From NCBI GenBank assembly GCA_030849065.1, contig JASAON010001522.1, positions 1 through 46,502 of the forward strand: DNA of 46,502 bases, read 5' to 3'. This document shows, piece after piece, positions 44,084 through 46,502 of the stretch (the stretch's first letter is position 1; every line of letters begins with the position of its first letter). The notes below the pieces were generated by a model that saw only the letters and a list, made by a program, of their open reading frames with translations, made no database searches and had not been told where the DNA came from. The position numbers were made by a program, and so were the translations under genes. Origin of the DNA: Jaenimonas drosophilae. Taxonomy: Eukaryota > Euglenozoa > Kinetoplastea > Trypanosomatida > Trypanosomatidae.

Positions 44084-44932
44084 TTATTCATCAAACCACG
44101 ACGTGGGGCCGAGGCCATCACCAACGAAGCTCGCCACCATCTCCATCAACGGAGGGGCCACTGCACCACCGCGTGTATTGATCTCTTCCGCCTGCTTCAT
44201 TTCCTCCTCCGTTCGCACCACGCAGCTCGTCACTGCGGCCACCACCACCTCTCCATTGACGTAGTAGTTGCGGAGAGGTGATGATGATGATGGTGATGCA
44301 GCACCCCCATCTCCATCTCCATCGTTATTGGTGTTGTTCCCAGCATCAAAGGCAAAGAACCATTCACCGCGCACCTCATCAAAGACCGAGCCCTCAACGA
44401 GCTGAGCTGCTGGAATGAAGATGGGCAGATGTACGAGAAGGCCTACCGTCAGTGATAATCCTTCACGACGTTGCGACGCGATGGTGGCGTAGATGCGTGT
44501 GCCGGGTGATGGGCAGAACACACACAGCTCGAACACCGCATCAACCCAGGCGGAGGCCGTCATGCCCTTCACTTCGCAGTGCGAGAGGTCCAGCAGCTCC
44601 GCCACCGCCACGCAGAGACCCTTGCCAGGTATGATGCGCGCGGTGTAGCGCTCTGTTATACGGTGCAGCACCACCTCGGCAAAGGTACGTGCGTAGGGTC
44701 CTGCAGATGAGCAAGAACATGATGATGATGAAGTTGGTGCGGGCGGGCGATCAGCTCGGGTGGCAGTGATGTGGCCTGCGTCGGCCCTTGAGCTCGTACA
44801 TGGAGAAGACGTCTCGGCATGTGTCGCTGCACAACTACTTGTGTGTGTTGTTGTTGTTGTTGTTGGTGCTGAGTTTGGAAGGTACACGGGCTCAATCTCA
44901 ACCGTGTCGTGAACAATGTAGGAGAAGAACAT
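44084..44932 (-). CDS. RNA polymerase III subunit RPC25/RPC8 (RPB7-like), with low-complexity inserts
   Basis: 282 residues from the ATG at 44932. MFFSYIVHDTVEIEP opens like human RPC8 (MFFLVELEDTVRV). About 60 residues of Thr/Ser/Pro-rich insert (20-78) interrupt the tip of the first domain. The core resumes with AEVVLHRITERYTARIIPGKGLCVAVAELLDL. The S1-like half has TVGLLVHLPIFIPAAQLVEG, a second insert with NNTNNDGDGDGG, then GEVVVAAVTSCVV. It ends MVASFVGDGLGPTSWFDE, matching the family C-terminus (GSISEPGLGLLSWW). This subunit forms the stalk with RPC17 and is needed for initiation on tRNA and 5S genes. Family members are about 200 residues; the excess is the two inserts. A pyrimidine-rich tract ending in GGCAG lies within 10 nt upstream of the ATG. 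Confidence 0.9.
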   Translation of the reverse strand: MFFSYIVHDTVEIEPVYLPNSAPTTTTTTHTSSCAATHAETSSPCTSSRADAGHITATRADRPPAPTSSSSCSCSSAGPYARTFAEVVLHRITERYTARIIPGKGLCVAVAELLDLSHCEVKGMTASAWVDAVFELCVFCPSPGTRIYATIASQRREGLSLTVGLLVHLPIFIPAAQLVEGSVFDEVRGEWFFAFDAGNNTNNDGDGDGGAASPSSSSPLRNYYVNGEVVVAAVTSCVVRTEEEMKQAEEINTRGGAVAPPLMEMVASFVGDGLGPTSWFDE

Positions 44933-45512
44933 GTGTGTGCTGCCAACGTGAACGTGAAGGAGGATTGGGGCTGAAACGTCTTTTTGTTGTTGTTTGTGAA
45001 AGTGCGGCTACTGTCTGAGCACCATACTTGATAAAGTAGAAGATTAATGATGACGAAGAAGTTGCGATGCATGTACGTTCAGAAGAGGAGGAGGGGGGCC
45101 ATCGTCATTGATGAGGAGCCTCAACACAACACGACGGAGATGATGATGAAACGATGGCTGTCTCATCATCGTCCGCCTGTGTGCGTGTATGTGGCTGTGA
45201 TAATGATGAATGTTGTTGAGAATCATAAAGACATGCCGCTCACTTGGGGGAGAGTGAGCGCTACTTATTGGATCCAAGCCACTTACTTAATGTGTGTGTG
45301 TGTGTGTGCGGCATGGAGAGAGGAGGTGCAACATCGTCACTCAGCAACAAACAGCATCACTCCGCGAGAGGAGTCACGTACATCCACCACCACCATCCGA
45401 ATAGAGATGATGATGGTGAGTGCGTGTGCGTGCGTGTGTGTGTGTGTGGGACGAACGAGAAGCACCTGCAACCAGGCTTCCCTCACCCGCTTCTCCATGT
45501 GTTCGTGGTCCT
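44933..45512. other. 580-bp intergenic stretch
   Basis: No gene seen. GT dinucleotide runs lie at about 45292-45309 and 45420-45448. Short TTG and ATG runs also occur. It is the flank between RPC25 and eIF2-gamma. Confidence 0.5.
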
Positions 45513-46502
45513 TTAGGCGATGGAAACACCACGAATGATGGTGCCACGACCAATCAGCCGAAAGTTCTTTCCTACCATGCGGGAGATGGTGATCTCCTTC
45601 TCGAGCGCGCAGCACACCGCCGTGCCCAGCTCTAGCTTGGCAATCCATGGATTGCGCGTGATGCTCGTCACCGTGGCACCAGCCGTCAGGGTGCCGATAT
45701 TGATTTGGATGCTCTCACCAAAATTCATCTTCTGCACACGCTTCGATGCGGGACCCTCCTTGGACGACTTCGTCCCCACCATCTCACGGAAGAGCTCAAA
45801 CTGCACCTCGAGCTCGCAGTACACTTCGGGCATCTGGCCATCGCCAATGATGTTGCCCACCATCTTATCCTGACGCGTGAGGGTAGGATCAAGGGTCGTA
45901 CCAACGGCAATGAGGCCACCAGGAATGGCAAACTGAAGCTGGTTGTTCTCCGCCTTGAGGGTGACACAACGAGTACGAATGGGCGTGCACGTGAAGCTCA
46001 CCCCAGACTCCGAGGTGGGTCGTGACTTGATGAGGCCAGGACGGATCTCCACCTCCTGGCCAACCTTCAGCACACCCTTCAGGATGGTGCCACCCGCCAC
46101 GCCACCCTTGAGGCTATCAATATCTTCACCACCGGGGCGGTTGATATCGAAGGAGCGCACCACCGTCATCTCCATGTTGCTCGTGAGGTTGCGCACCGGA
46201 AGAGGAATGTGTACGAGGTACTCCAGCAAATAATCAATGTTGCGTTTGTGTTGGGCGCTGATGGGCACGATGGGCACGTTGAGGCCGAGGGTATCCATGT
46301 GGCGACGAATGAGGGCGTACTGATCATGTGCCTGCACCTCACCAACCAAATCAATCTTGTTCTGAATCACAATCACGTGAGACATCTTCATGATCTCCAC
46401 CGCGGTGAGATGCTCAATGGTCTGGGGCTGCGGGAAGGATTCGTTGGCGGCGATGAGGAGGAGGGCGGCATCCATGATGCTGGCGCCGTTGATCATGGTG
46501 GC
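45513..46502 (-). CDS. Translation initiation factor eIF2 gamma subunit, C-terminal part, cut by window edge
   Basis: 329 residues continue from beyond the right edge (reading AT-MINGASIMDAALLLIAANES) to the TAA at 45515-45513. The GTPase part shows the specificity motif IQNKIDLV and PISAQHKRNIDYLLEYL. Domain II carries RSFDINRPGGEDIDSLKGGVAGG and LKGVLKVGQEVEIRPG, and domain III ends RLIGRGTIIRGVSIA. This is the GTP-binding core of eIF2, which carries initiator Met-tRNA to the 40S subunit in the cytosol. The P loop and switch regions lie outside the window. No unusual inserts are seen, in contrast to its neighbours. The Met at 46496 is internal to the protein and is not the start. Confidence 0.96.
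   Translation of the reverse strand, partial: ATMINGASIMDAALLLIAANESFPQPQTIEHLTAVEIMKMSHVIVIQNKIDLVGEVQAHDQYALIRRHMDTLGLNVPIVPISAQHKRNIDYLLEYLVHIPLPVRNLTSNMEMTVVRSFDINRPGGEDIDSLKGGVAGGTILKGVLKVGQEVEIRPGLIKSRPTSESGVSFTCTPIRTRCVTLKAENNQLQFAIPGGLIAVGTTLDPTLTRQDKMVGNIIGDGQMPEVYCELEVQFELFREMVGTKSSKEGPASKRVQKMNFGESIQINIGTLTAGATVTSITRNPWIAKLELGTAVCCALEKEITISRMVGKNFRLIGRGTIIRGVSIA

Overview
The window is nuclear DNA of a kinetoplastid flagellate. A free-living bodonid of the Bodo saltans type is the best guess from sequence alone; the exact species is not determined. Four things support this. Genes are long and intronless and lie head-to-tail in large same-strand blocks. Many start codons sit 2-40 nt downstream of a pyrimidine tract followed by AG, as expected for trans-splice acceptors. 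tRNA genes and a 5S rRNA gene (very close to the trypanosome 5S as I recall it) sit exactly at the two strand switches. The start of eEF1B-gamma at the left edge has the trypanosomatid form.

Layout. Positions 1-17318 are a minus-strand block: eEF1B-gamma (partial), a 1188-residue low-complexity protein carrying six PAM2-like (poly(A)-binding-protein-binding) motifs, an 11.6-kb VPS13 gene and a PUB-domain protein. Positions 17319-18065 are a divergent strand switch with tRNA-His, tRNA-Phe, a possible small Pol III RNA and two long G runs. Positions 18066-20724 are a two-gene plus-strand island: a UEV/E2-like domain fused to a RING finger, and an N-terminally anchored orphan protein. Positions 20725-22029 are a convergent strand switch with 5S rRNA, tRNA-Glu, a second identical tRNA-His, tRNA-Arg and tRNA-Val. 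Positions 22030-46502 are a second minus-strand block: a PhyH-family protein lacking its iron ligands, a small basic orphan, an ARL5-type GTPase, a mitochondrial-type RNB exoribonuclease, a very long RluA-type pseudouridine synthase, a CDC50/LEM3 flippase subunit, a 1368-residue orphan, an LCAT/PDAT-type acyltransferase, a VAP, RNA polymerase III subunit RPC25/RPC8 and eIF2-gamma (partial).

Two large-scale patterns stand out. Trinucleotide microsatellites (GTT/AAC and ATG/CAT phases) are dense from about 24 kb to the right end and nearly absent to the left. Base composition is GC-rich in the flanks and clearly more AT-rich around the strand switches, with the change falling inside the VPS13 gene.

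The genes are mostly unrelated housekeeping functions co-transcribed as usual in kinetoplastids. Several concern lipid transport and membrane identity (VPS13, CDC50, PDAT, VAP, ARL5) or translation (eEF1B-gamma, the PAM2 protein, eIF2-gamma). I do not infer a functional operon. The candidates for undescribed biology are the multi-PAM2 scaffold, the E2/UEV-RING fusion, the PhyH protein without metal ligands, and the Pol III-bracketed two-gene island.
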